From contig OX352772.1 of the NCBI GenBank assembly GCA_947095535.1, positions 319,124,018 to 319,188,017 of the forward strand: a stretch of 64,000 nucleotides of DNA, given 5' to 3'. The notes beneath the pieces were generated by a model. The model worked only from the letters and a program-made list of their open reading frames with translations. It was not told where the DNA came from and made no database searches. Made by a program: the position numbers and the translations under genes. Numbering within the stretch: the stretch's first letter is position 1; every line of letters begins with the position of its first letter. This DNA comes from Poecilobothrus nobilitatus (Eukaryota; Arthropoda; Insecta; Diptera; Dolichopodidae). This document shows positions 24,205-35,639 of this stretch, one piece after another.

Positions 24205-25410
24205 GAATATCTAAGTATACATATATTAATTTATTTCAAAATTTTATAATTAATGAAAATTCAATAATAAAATGTACATGCTATTTAATTGAATAACTTT
24301 GAAATGATATAATATTAAGTAGCCTAGAGGATATAGTAATCATTTTTTCAAAGTAAAAAAGTAATTGTTTTTTTTTTAATTTAAAAATCTTATTGCTGTT
24401 AATAAGAGATTATATTAGATTAGTAAAATGTGTTATATATTATAGAAATGTTATATACCTACTTGGTATCACACATTATTAAGTATGAGAATCAGTGAAA
24501 TCATATTTTTCAGAATTATCTAGTAATCATTTACTTGGGCTTACGTAAATAAAGACTAAACTACTTCTTAAACTATTTAATTACTGTTAGTGAAGTTAAA
24601 TGGTGGTTAAAAACTAAAAATCTAATAGAGAAAAGGTATTCCCCTATGGGATAATCAGTATAAAGGCATGCAAGTTAAATTACAGTGCGTAATCATGAAT
24701 CATGATATAGTGTAAACGTGAGAAAGGCTTAAGATTGCTGTATTGTCTGTAGAATAGTGTATCGATTTCAAATTGTTTGAATTTTCTCTATACTTCATTT
24801 GTTCACGAATAAAATATATCTGTATATTACTATAGAGACCATACTTGACTTGGACATTCAAGAATAGAAATTACTTATACAATAAAGTAATGTTTCGTGG
24901 TATAGGCATTAGAGTGTTCTGTTTTGACTAAAGCATAATAAAAGCTATAGTTGAGTTAGTTTTAAAATTATAGTTTATCTTGAACTCCAACGTATTATCG
25001 ACGATCAAATCTCAAATCAGAAGTACGATCAACTCTTTTAATGATAACTAAGAACATAGCTAGTATTCATAATTAACGGATGAGGCTGGTTGAATCCTGA
25101 AAACATTCATAATGACGAATTTAATAATATTTTAATTCTAGATTATTGTTGTTACAACATGCATCAAATTGATTGAGATCATATTGGAATAACTGACAAA
25201 TTCGAGTGATGCACATTTGAATTTTTTGTTATGTAATTGAAAGAATTTTGTTGTCACTCCTCTCATAAACAAATATTTTTTTTCTCTTTTCCTACATTTT
25301 CCTACAAATTCCTACAAAGAAGCTTTTTTCTTATGTGGTCAATTAAATAAATTATGAATGAAAAAGAAATATATATAAATATGTAACAATAAATATTTTG
25401 AATATAAACA
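24205..25410. other. AT-rich stretch without recognisable gene
   Basis: Less homopolymer-rich than its surroundings, but open frames are short and match nothing known to me. No terminal repeats or tRNA-like segments were found. Confidence 0.6.
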
Positions 25411-25413
25411 GAC

Positions 25414-25447
25414 TTTTGGTAGAGTAAAAATTATTACTCTACCAAAA
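25414..25447. other. Perfect 14-bp hairpin
   Basis: TTTTGGTAGAGTAA at 25414-25427 is followed by a six-base loop (AAATTA) and the exact reverse complement at 25434-25447, which runs into a long A tract. No element boundary or gene explains it. Confidence 0.8.
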
Positions 25448-25579
25448 AAAAAAAAAAAAAAATTCTATTTATATGAAGGGAAAGTGTACGACTCTTGTGT
25501 AATTTTCAAAACAATCTCATCAAACAACAAAACTGTTAAACATCCAAGTGTCAGTTATACAATTTTAAAATATTTCAAG

Positions 25580-25683
25580 CAGAGCTGCAAACCGTACCCG
25601 AACCCGAACCCGAACCAAACCCATTCAAATTTTCCAGTTTGAATCCGAACCTGAACCTGATTTTTTGTGGGTTTGCAGCCCTG
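25580..25683. mobile_element. hAT-type MITE, 104 bp
   Basis: The ends are inverted repeats: the left begins CAGAGCTGCAAACC and the reverse complement of the right begins CAGGGCTGCAAACC. The element is flanked by ATTTCAAG (25572-25579) and ATTTTAAG (25684-25691), an 8-bp duplication with one mismatch. The CAGRG start and 8-bp target duplication are defining traits of hAT transposons. The inside is a GAACCC-type hexamer repeat (25593-25618) with an inverted counterpart (CCGAACCTGAACCTG). No transposase is encoded. Confidence 0.8.
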
Positions 25684-25699
25684 ATTTTAAGTTATTATT

Positions 25700-26390
25700 C
25701 CTTACTCGACTTGAATTTAGCTTAAAGTGTATTCCTTATATTATAAATAGTATAAACAAAAAGTAAATTTAATTATAAACTCCCTGACTAAGATTTCCTA
25801 AAATTAAAATCTTTAAAAACTTATCAATTTTTAATTGAAAATCAATATGTATACTTTCACATTGAATTTGAGTGTTTTGAGCAATTCCAAGAAAAATAAT
25901 TTAAAATAAAAAAAAATTATTTATAATATAAAAATTTTTGAAAATACTTCTTTTAAATGAAAATTTAAAAAAAAAATGAATTTAGAAAAATTTTCTTTAC
26001 GTAGGCATAAATAATATATTATTCAAATTATTATGTAAAAGAAAATTTAAAATATTTGTGAATAAGAAAAAATTAAATCCTCTCGAAATTTTAAATTTTT
26101 AAACATTTATAATATACGAGTATATATTTAAAATAAAATTGAAAAAATAAATTTATTAGTTTCACCATATTGTGATTTATCCTTATATAAATTTATAAAT
26201 TTGGTCAAGTCAGTCAACTCAAAGATTAAATTTAAAAAATTTTCATTTTGTGATTTTTTTTTAAATCGATGCACTTTTAACTTTATTTTAAGGCCATCCA
26301 CTTGTAAAGTAAAAAAAATAAATCATGTAGTCGGAAAATTTATATTGAATTATATTGAAATAGATAAGAAAAGAAAATTTCTTAAACTTA
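25700..26390. other. AT-rich DNA, no gene seen
   Basis: A short open frame at 26201-26410 (69 codons) encodes a Lys/Phe/Asn-rich peptide that I do not recognise and that overlaps the left end of the next element. I regard it as chance. Confidence 0.55.
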
Positions 26391-26391
26391 A

Positions 26392-27037
26392 TACCGTAAA
26401 ACGGAGTTAAATTGATCGGTAGGAGTGATTTTGATTGTTTTGACACATAAATTTTCAAATTTAAAATAATAAGTAGGCTTTGATTAAAAAAAAAAATTCA
26501 ATATGATTCATTTGTTGTAAACATGTATTACGTACACCAGAGTAGTTGTATTGAGTTATTGACTGAATATTGGCGAGTCGGTGCATGTTTAAAATAAAAA
26601 AATATTTTTTTGATTATTGCACGCGGCTAAAAAATTTTGTTATACTAGAAAAACATAGTACTTCACGGAAGAATTTAATATTGTAAGTATAATACATTTA
26701 ATGAATATTGGTGAGTCACCCCTTTCCAATCAAAAACACCTCCGACACATTGAGGTGACATTGATATTTTAAAATAAAATGCTGTAATTTTAATAGTTTT
26801 GCAGCTTGTTATCAAAGACACCCCAAGATCAGTTTCACTTTGATCACAACTAAAATTAATTTTTTCAACATCGTTTTTAATATTTTGAAATCGCAAGCTT
26901 TTGTAAAATCATATAGTATATTAAATACCAATGTCCAATTAATTAAATGGGATTTTTCTTATTTTATTTTGCAAATTATTTACATTTAAAAAATGTTTTA
27001 AAATTTTTTTGATCAATTCCACACCGTTTTACCAGTA
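26392..27037. mobile_element. Non-coding TIR element, about 646 bp
   Basis: The left end reads TACCGTAAAACGGAGTTAAA then TTGATC. The reverse complement of the right end reads TACTGGTAAAACGGTGTGGA then ATTGATC, giving a ~25-bp terminal inverted repeat that starts with TA on both sides. Inside, a TGAATATTGGYGAGTC block occurs twice (26562 and 26702), and CCAATCAAAAACACCTCC (26727-26744) is an inverted echo of the left-end AGGAGTGATTTTGATTG. No transposase frame was found. Superfamily not assigned; TA flanks would suit Tc1/mariner-like or related elements. Confidence 0.6.
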
Positions 27038-27039
27038 AT

Positions 27040-28035
27040 GTATTTTATAATTTGCTATGCAAATTCTGTTGTATGTGCCACAAAAGATCTATAACCCTAT
27101 AATTTGCAAATTAATTTTTTTGAAAGTTAAGATGGAAAAACAAAATGCTCAAACATGGTGCAGGTTTTTTTTTTCAAAACTGGAAACATCTCTTTTAATT
27201 TTTCGCAAATCTTTTTCATTTTCGTTAAATTCTAAATAGAATGATAGGTACGAGTATTTCAGAATGCTCAACCTATGCTTCACAAATCAAATTTTGCATA
27301 TTTTCATTAAAAAATTTAAAATTTTTTTTGTTATTATAGAAATTATTTTAATGAATTCTATTTTTGTCTATATAAAGAATTTACTATCTATCAAAATAAA
27401 TTTTGAAAATTTGCATCTTTAAGAATGCTTATTTTATACAATTCCTTGTCTATTAGTTCTATTTTTTTTTTTTTTTGTAGAAATTAATTATTTAGTTATT
27501 TAGACAAAATTCTTAAGCATATTAAAATAATATTGTCTTTAACTTTCATTCAAAAAATTAATTAACTTTAAGTGAAAAGTCTTTAAAAATCCTTTTTTTA
27601 CATTAAAAACAAATATATTATGTTTAATAATATTTTTATCTTATCGATTTATGTTTAATGTTTATGTATGTATGTATATATATTATATTATAGATTATAA
27701 ATTTCATCCGGTCAGTTTTATTAAAATTTTGTTAGTCTTTATAAAGGACACTTCACATTACGTATACATTGTCATGTGACTTGGAATATGTGAAATGTAG
27801 AAATTCTACTATACAATAGGAGTTATATAATGTGAACCTAAAAAAAACGACATTTGACATCCTTATGTTATGTAGAATATTTATATAGAAATTTTTTTTC
27901 GAAAACTATTTATAATTATTATCAAATAACAAATTTTATTATTTAATTTCTATTATAAAATAATGGAAATATTTTTTTTTAGTCACACAAATATTTAAAA
28001 TAATTTCATTTTACACTAATTTTAACAATACAGAG
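27040..28035. other. AT-rich stretch without recognisable gene
   Basis: Contains a T run at 27462-27476 and (TATG)n-like sequence at 27661-27680. Nothing coding or structured was recognised. Confidence 0.6.
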
Positions 28036-28038
28036 AAA

Positions 28039-28634
28039 ACAAGGAAGAATTTAAAATAGACTGTGTCAACTCTATGGGATATCCTCTATGTGAATTTTGG
28101 ATTTGTATGACAACTACTCGAATTTGTTGCCCCGAACCAAGCAAATTTCATATAACTTATTGCGCACAAAACTTGATCAACTAACTTTATTATTAAATAA
28201 GAGGATAGAAATTATATGCTAATATAAAAAAGGAAGTTGTATGTCAGCTATCCGAACATTCTGTTTTAGATCAATATATTTTTACAGAAATTATTGACAT
28301 GTAACTTGACTTTTTTACAAAATTTCAGATACATAACTTCAATGGAAACTAAGTTATTTTCACTTTATAAATAAAGAAGTTATATATGGCAGCTATGGAA
28401 GCTACTTGAACGCATCGGTCGAATTTGTTCGATTTTTATTTATATAACAATTTCAAAAAAAGTAATATGTTAAAAATTTTAACATCTTAGCTTTTTGATT
28501 CAGAATTTTTGATTCAGAATTCAACTCTGAACAAGAATATAATATATTCTTTGTTATATCTAACTCGTTTTCTTTAAGGTGTAATGACAAATTTATTATA
28601 TGCTTTGAACTACATCCGTACCGTACGGATATAA
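28039..28634 (+). mobile_element. Decayed copy of the second GGAC family
   Basis: It begins with the same block as the 51029 element (ACAAGGAAGAAT, then TAGACTGTGTCAACTCT and GGGATATCC). It contains the TATGACAACTACTCGAA and ATTTCAGATACATA modules and ends with TCAGAATTCAACTCTGA, TCTAACTCGTTTTCTTTAAGG, then the terminal palindrome ATCCGTAC-C-GTACGGAT. The GGAC array itself has been lost. About one third the length of the 51029 copy. Confidence 0.7.
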
Positions 28635-28639
28635 AAATA

Positions 28640-31600
28640 TACTTTAACAATACAATACCAATAAAATACAAATGATAATGTAAAACAATAATTACAGAAT
28701 AGATTTCTATTGATATTCAATCAAATGTTTGACTAATCAGCTGTTTAATATAAGCAATATATTCGAAAAATTCATATCATGACAAATACACATAGTCAGC
28801 AGTCTGACTGTGAACTGGACTTAAATCGAATAGTTTTTGTGTTTTGAGAAATTAATAAACATCTAAAAATATCTCTTACCAACTTCCTTATTTTTTGATT
28901 TTAAGAAATAAAACCATAACCTATTTTTAATGTCTGGGCCCTTATATACTGTGTAAGCAGTTACAATCCTATAACAGTAAGCAGTATTATAACCTATATT
29001 ATTTTCAATATATACATGTAATTAAAATTTCGGTGTAAATAAAAATTCTAAAACTCAAGGTGGTCAGAATTTTTTATGTATTTTTCTAAATTTACCATCG
29101 CTATAAAAATATTTATAATAAATATTATGATTCCTCGATTACATTAAATAAATAAATATCAATGAAAAATTTAAAATCCAATCAATTTAACATTTTAATA
29201 ACTATTAAAAAAAAAATATCGATTTATATTCTTTGACACCATTTAATATAAAATATTATCTAAAATTTCATATAAATTAAAATAATATTACAATATTCCT
29301 GTTTATCTATAAAATACATATCTACATTCATAATGCATATTTTTATAAATCAATATTTTTAGTATATATTTATTTAATATATAGACATATTTTAAAATAA
29401 ATATAAATGTATATGTATATACGTATATAAATGTTATATAAATTTCCAATAAGTAATCATCACCATCATCATCATGGGTAATAATAATTATTTTTTTTTT
29501 TTTTTTACAAAAAGGATCTAAAAATATTTTAACATTCTAATCTATTAATATATATATATGTATGTACATATATATATATAAATAAAAGAATATGATTTGA
29601 GGCGATGATGAGGACAACATCAAATATGAGAAATATTGACGATCTCATTAGTGTCGTTAAATTTTCATCAATTCTGTTATCAAACAAAAGTATAAAAAGA
29701 ACAAAAAAAAAAAATATTCATTTTCATTTTCATTGAAAGGAAAATTCTTCTCATATAATCAAAATTCCATTTATATTAAAAGAAATAATATAATAAAAGA
29801 TATAAAATAAATATTTTATTAGTATTATGATATTAATTTTAAGTTTATAATAACAGAAACACAAAAATTTATAACAATTCATTTTAGAATAATTTATTTC
29901 AAATTAAATTGAATACTATCTAATATTGGATAATAATTACAAAAATGATTTAATTGGAGCTGTATACTTTTATAAAGTAGGTATTTAAGTTTTAAAAATT
30001 CTTTTCAGCTTTCAATAAATGATTTAAAATACATTGAAGCAATTTATTAATAAAAAAATTCTTAAGGATTCATTATATCTTAGTTAAAAATCGTCAGCTG
30101 AGTCTGAAGTAACATATAGGAAAATTTCCAATTTTTAATTAAACTATATATATTCTTAGCTTTTACGATAATACCACTCACTCTTTCTTTTGGTCCTTCT
30201 GTTCGTATCTCATTATATCTTATCGTTTAGGAGATATCCAATTCCATATATTGATCCATATCTATTTTTGTAAAACTTTGTTATTTCTAAAAGAAACCAT
30301 AACATAATTTTAGGCGTATGGATAATTTTACTGTAAACTATATTGTGAAAATGAACCATAGTCATTAGCCTCTTACATGGATCGCAAAACTCTGAAATAT
30401 TTTCATTTTTCTTAATTTGATCCACGTACGTAGTACGTAAAAATGTAACATCGAAAAATACTTATTTTTAAAATGATTTAGATTTACTAATCCTTATTAT
30501 TCTTATTTTTTATTTAAACAATGTGTATGTTTGTTTATAAAATTTGCAAAACAAAACAATACCGCAAAAATTAACAAAATTCGCAATACCACTCGTTTTT
30601 GGACTAAAATAAATAATTTATACACCTAATGATTAAATTGAACTTTTTTTGTCCCTGACTTTATTTTCTTTTTGAAATTGTCCGTAAAAAAAATTATTTT
30701 TATGATTTCCGACTTCAAATCGATTTTACACTTAACAAACTTTCTGGCGTATAGGACTTTCCAGATTGAATTGACAAAATCTTAATAATACGGAAAGAAA
30801 TATAAAGGGTTAGTTTCCTCGCATAACTATGTTAAAAAAAAAATTAAAAAATAAATTTATGCCTATAAATCAAATTAAAATAAAATATTATTTAGATATT
30901 ATTATCTATTAACTATACCATATAATTAACAAGTACAAACCTATATACTTTTTATTTTTTCCTTATTCATTTTCACATCACATTACATTAGTTATGCTTT
31001 AAAAACAGAAGAAAAAAAAAATAAATATTACAGAGTAAAGACACTTTTTTTTTATACTGAAGTTGTCTGCAAAATGATGATGAATCGAAAAAAACAAAAC
31101 AAAGAGGCAATATGATCTCTAATGAACGAACTAACAACCTTCCTCTGTCCTTCCTATTATTAAAAATCTATCTTTTCTGAAAACAAAAAAAAAAATAAAA
31201 AAATTCCTTTTAACTCATAAATTTCTGATGTTCTGTTAGTAGTTCTGACATCGATTTTCTTGTATTTTAAACAAAGGTAATTGCAAATATATGGGTAATT
31301 CTCCTTGTGATTTTCTATTTTTTTTCAGTTCATGATTTGTTTTGGTTTTTTTTTTTTATTTGCAATGATATGAGATAAATCACGTTTTAATGATTGTGCT
31401 TGATTGAGGACTTCATAGCATCAAATCAACAGAAGCTTTCATTAAAGAAAACAAAAAAAAAAAAATAAATTAATGATAAGAGTTGCATAAAAAAATAATT
31501 TTCATTTTATGTTTTAGTAAAAATGAATAAAAATTTTATAAAATATCACTTAGAGATTGCAAAACCGGCAATATGTTTTTTTAAAAATAAACTTAGAGAT

Positions 31601-31720
31601 TGCACATATTTCATTTCATCATTTTATTACTTTTCTAATGAATTTGAATGATTTTAACTTAATAATATCAGACCGAGTGTTGATATAAAGTCAATAGGAT
31701 AAATAGACAAAATAAATTTG
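28640..31720. other. AT-rich stretch without recognisable gene
   Basis: Three kilobases with only simple features: a small hairpin around CACATAGTCAG...CTGACTGTG (28788-28811), an ATC repeat at 29458-29475, a T run at 29491-29506 and TATATG repeats around 29551-29580. Short open frames (for example minus strand 30213-30425) resemble nothing known to me. Confidence 0.6.
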
Positions 31721-31725
31721 ACTAC

Positions 31726-32160
31726 AAACCCCAGGTATGTTACATATAATGGGTGTCCGTCGAGGGTCAAATGGGAAGAAGGCACAGGAAGTCGTGAAAC
31801 TAATCAGGACATACCACAGATACTTTACCGTAATTATTACAAGCTATCTGATACTGAGATCATACGCTGAAAGAATTGACAGGAATATAAAGAGACACTC
31901 AGACAGAAACGGTATTATAACTACTTTGGTAATGCCTGACATTAGAATCCCATAGAAGAACCTTGGAGAGGACTACTAGGTAGATTTTTTCGAAGTCAAG
32001 GTACTTAGCGAGAAGACCATCGTCCGGTTATTTAGGATTAATGACTGCCTCGATAAGCGGCTATGATAAACGAGCATCCTATGAAGTTTGGGTGTATAAC
32101 TGTGTAAGGATAAAATTATCTATCCAGCCTACCGAACAACAACGACTACAATCAAAAAAA
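31726..32160 (+). other. GC-richer retroposon-like island, unclassified
   Basis: This ~430-bp block is clearly richer in G and C than its surroundings and has few homopolymers. It opens with a 72-codon frame (31737-31955) with a basic stretch (VRRGSNGKKAQEVVKLIRTY). It ends in CAACAACGACTACAATC and a short A run, like the 3' tail of a retroposon. I could not match it to a family. It could be the 3' part of a non-LTR element or a piece of an LTR element. Confidence 0.35.
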
Positions 32161-32164
32161 AGTA

Positions 32165-32775
32165 TGAATTCTCAGATGCAATAATTTATATTAGCATATT
32201 ATTAAATCACAACTGAATTTTAGCTGTTTGTATAAATAAACAACGTATAAATTGGAATGATGTTGTTTCATAATTTTCTTGCAATTTAATATTAATTTTT
32301 AATTTTCTTTTATACTTTATAAATATACCAATTTAACGAAAAAGACTTAGGTTGCGCGGAATTTTTTTAACTTTTTTATTTTGCTCGATTTTATTATAAT
32401 GAAATTGTCAAGAAAAATCGATGTTTGTTTCCATTTATAATTTATAAAGTATATTGAAACTTTAATAAATCAGAAAGAAAACAAAAATGATGGAAAAAAC
32501 AAAAAACAATTTTATGGAATATTAGAATGAAAAATTGAAAACTTAGATAATATTATTCTTCATATTTTTTAACTTTTCTTTTTGGATTCTTATTGGAAAA
32601 TCTATAATATTCCAATATATTAATTTTTCTTTGATTATATGACCCTTGATATGATTTTTATTTATAAATAATTTTTTATTTTTTTTTATTTATGAAAAAA
32701 AAGCGAGGAAACATAATTAAAATTTTATTGAATAGAAAAGTAATATTAAAATTTATGTCATAAACAGCAAAAAAA
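32165..32775. other. AT-rich DNA, nothing recognised
   Basis: A/T-rich sequence with short homopolymers between the GC-richer island and the next full-length repeat element. No open frame of note. Confidence 0.6.
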
Positions 32776-32777
32776 AA

Positions 32778-34084
32778 CAAGGTAGAATGTAAACCAACGG
32801 TTTTTAAAAGCGCACATTTCCAAAACTCAATACAAACTGTTTAGAAGTGTGACTTGCACAAAAATTTGAAAATTCCATGTAATAAGAAAAAATGTGAAAA
32901 TAGGACATTTTTGAAATTTTGAGGGGCCGTAATTCCGGAATCCTATATAACTAAGAAAAGCCGTTAACACACGTAAAAATATATAGTTGAACCTTTAATT
33001 TTCATGTCTTGCCGAAGAAAAATTTGTACAGGTGCCTAAGTTACAGGTGTCTAAAAACACCAAATTTTCAATTTTTGAGACGTAATAAATCTTAAAGAGG
33101 GGGTGCTACCAAAAAATTTTCTGAGGAAACTTATACTAATTCTAAAAGTTCTTTCTTGTCTCAATTCTCAATTCAATTTCAGGTTCCTATCTAAGGGCGT
33201 GCCGGAGTTATGAAAAACGAAATTTCATGCAAAATGTGGTTTTCACATAACGGTAAATTTAAATAGTAAATTACAAAATATTACATAATTTTGATATTGT
33301 TTTATATAGATAATAAAATTTTCGATCTTCTGGCGGTTTTAGATTGCAAAACTATTACGCAAAGCCTGAGATATATACATCTGAAAATGGGGCTTTTTCG
33401 CAATTTTGAAGAGCTGCAACTTTGGAACCCTTTACAACTTAAATAAACCTTTAACACATGTAAAAATATATTATTTTAGCTTTAATTTTTATATCTTGCA
33501 GAAGTAAAATGTGTATAGGTTCCTAAGTTACAGTTGTTTAAAAATAGCAAATTTTCAATTTTTAAGCCCTAATAGCTCATAAACACGGGGTGGTCCAAAA
33601 AAATTTTCTGAGCAAACTAATACTAATTCTAAAAGTTCTTTCTTGCCTCAAAATTTCAAGCCTCTATCTAGAAGCATGCCGGAGTTATGAAAGTAGAAAA
33701 ATCATGCAAAATTTGGTTTTCACATAACGGTAAATTTAAATACTAAATTTAAAAAAATTGTATAATTTTGATATTAATTTATAAAGATAAAAGAAATACC
33801 TGTCGAATGACGTTTTCAGATTGAAAAAATCTTAAGCAGAACATAAGATATATGCATTTAAAAATAGGGCTTTTTCAAAGTTTGAGGGGCTGTAGCTCCG
33901 TAATGGGGGGGCTACATGAAAAAGTTGTTCCACAAAATAATTTTTTTTATGAGACCTACCCATTGTTAAAATTTTTTTCTCTATCTTTAACGGTGTAGAA
34001 GTTTTGTAAACAGACGGACGGACGGACGGACGGACAGAGTTAGTTTCACTTTTCGAAATTTTTTTGAAAATGTGCTAAAAAGAA
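32778..34084 (+). mobile_element. Full-length mini-me-like element, copy B
   Basis: The clearest copy for layout. It starts CAAGGTAGAATGTAAACCAA, with a subterminal GCGCACATTTCCAAAAC. Homologous modules begin near 32917 (TTTTGAGGGGCCGTAA), 33404 (TTTTGAAGAGCTGCAA) and, partially, 33880 (TTTGAGGGGCTGTAGC), a spacing of about 480 bp. Each of the first two has TAACGGTAAATTTAAATA. A GGAC array lies at about 34013-34035. The right end (GAAAATGTGCTAAAAAG) has a hairpin decayed by a few substitutions. It is the inverted equivalent of copy A at 10552. Confidence 0.8.
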
Positions 34085-34249
34085 GGAAAATATCAATAAT
34101 TAAAATAATAATGATTTTTAAAAGTTGAATTGCTTTCAAAATAAAATAAGTTTAAAAAATATTTATATTTATTAATTTTTAATAAAATATTTGTAATATG
34201 AGTAAAAATGAGTTTTAGAATACATTAGATTAGATAAGATTTATTTACG

Positions 34250-34500
34250 AAGGTATAAATAACTCTGCGACCTTTTGATGTAAATCTATTGTGCTGTCTT
34301 TGTTTGCTACGTGTTATGGATTTTGCCTCCATTTATAATACTTCTGTCAGCCCTAATGCCTCGAAGAAAGTAAAGATTTGTATAGGGTTTATTGCTGGCA
34401 GTTCATCTTCAGCAAAGCAATATGCTCCATGTGCAAATATTTTTTTTTGGAGTAAAGCTCTGTAATTTTTGATTATGTTATCTGGAGTTTCATCTTTTTA
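34250..34500 (-). pseudogene. RNase H-bearing non-LTR element, C-terminal remnant
   Basis: Minus-strand translation shows GAYCFAEDELPAINPIQIF followed by TFFEALGLTEVL and a stop. This matches the C-terminal tail that follows the Cys-rich motif in non-LTR elements with an RNase H domain (a GAY...L..I.P..I..F..A.GL pattern). Upstream on that strand the frame is lost within about 100 bp. On the plus strand the left edge carries ATTAGATTAGATAAG, a likely 3' tail repeat. Confidence 0.5.
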
Positions 34501-34509
34501 TTGACAGAA

Positions 34510-35005
34510 TGTTTAGAATTCTGACAGAGTTTTAGAATATCATCTAGAATTTTTTTTTATTGTAATTTATTTTTACTTAGTTCTTGTGATAACTATATAT
34601 AATTCTTATAAGAATGAAAATAAAATATTTAAAACTTTGATTTTTCTTATTATAACATATCGTATACAATGTTGGTCTTTTGTATTTAGTCAGAGTGAAA
34701 ACTGTAAATTTAAAACGTTAAATAAATATCCTTTAAAATTAACCTTATTATTAATCTTTTAGTGTATGGTACTAGAATCTAAATAAAAATTGAAAATATC
34801 TCTAATAAGTTACAATCACCGATATTTTCTTACAGTTTTAAATGTCATCATTAATGCGATGAAAAATGTATTGAAAACAAAATTTGGTTTTTATTGTTAT
34901 GGCGTTATGGTTATAAAGAAAAAATGGAAATTTTTTAAAAATTTTAGTAGTCTTTTTTTTTTTTTGTTTTTTACAACAGATTTTTTTTACAAAAAATTTT
35001 TTTTT
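34510..35005. other. AT-rich DNA, nothing recognised
   Basis: Plain A/T-rich sequence with T runs at 34958-34970 and 34997-35006. The open frame here runs into the SINE that follows and is not a gene. Confidence 0.6.
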
Positions 35006-35010
35006 TTATA

Positions 35011-35169
35011 CATTTCTCTGCCACATAAATGTGGACAGGAAATTACACAGCCTTGTCGTAATGTCGTAAGGGGGAATAACTCTAACGACGTGTGTAGGAT
35101 TCGAATCCACACTCCCTCGGTGTTATAGCGTATTTTATACGCTCTTACCAACAAGGTCACCGAGGCTCC
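35011..35169 (-). mobile_element. tRNA-derived SINE, minus-strand copy
   Basis: On the minus strand it starts GGAGCCTCGGTGACC, with box A-like TTGTTGGTAAGAGCG, a perfect small stem GCGTAT-AAA-ATACGC, and box B-like GGATTCGAATCC. A body follows with CGTCGTTAGAG, ATTCCCCCTTACGACAT and AAGGCTGTGTAATTTCC, ending TTTATGTGGCAGAGAAATG. The same head and body recur at 41157, 44651 and, as a 3' piece, at 35571. The acceptor stem does not pair, so it is a pol III-type retroposon and not a tRNA gene. Confidence 0.8.
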
Positions 35170-35570
35170 TTTTTTAAAAATAAAATGTTTTACATTTGTA
35201 ATAATTTTTTTCTAAAATGAATAAACATGAACAAAAATACTATAATTCGAAATTAGTTTTAATACTTAGGTTTTATTTACTCAATTTTTTTTAATTATAG
35301 CTATTTAAATCTAAACATTTAAAACTACTATTAAAACCTGAAATGATTCTTATCGCTCAAAAAAACAAAGGTGATAAAATGGGTATTGCTTCATAAAAAA
35401 TGTCTTGCAGAAATGATGGATAAGATGTTTTTGACAATTAACATCGCGTTAATTTAGAAACATTACTTTTGCTTCTAAAATAATAAGATTTTATCGCAAC
35501 AGTGATAGCTTTCGTATGATGCGTTTTGAAGAAAATTGGTGTAAAATTCATTGTAAACATCTTTTTTAAA

Positions 35571-35630
35571 TTCATTTCCCTGCCACATAAATATGACAAG
35601 GAATTTAAACAGCCTTTCCTATTCGGGGGT
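35571..35630 (-). mobile_element. SINE 3' fragment
   Basis: The minus strand shows the tail half of the SINE at 35011: AAAGGCTGTTTAAATTCCTT then ATATTTATGTGGCAGGGAA. The tRNA-like head is missing, as in 5'-truncated insertions. Confidence 0.65.
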
Positions 35631-35639
35631 GGCTCTAAA

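Noticed and set aside
34790..35128. 112-codon open frame
   Set aside because: It crosses a T-rich tract and runs into the antisense of the SINE at 35011. Composition is low-complexity in the first part.
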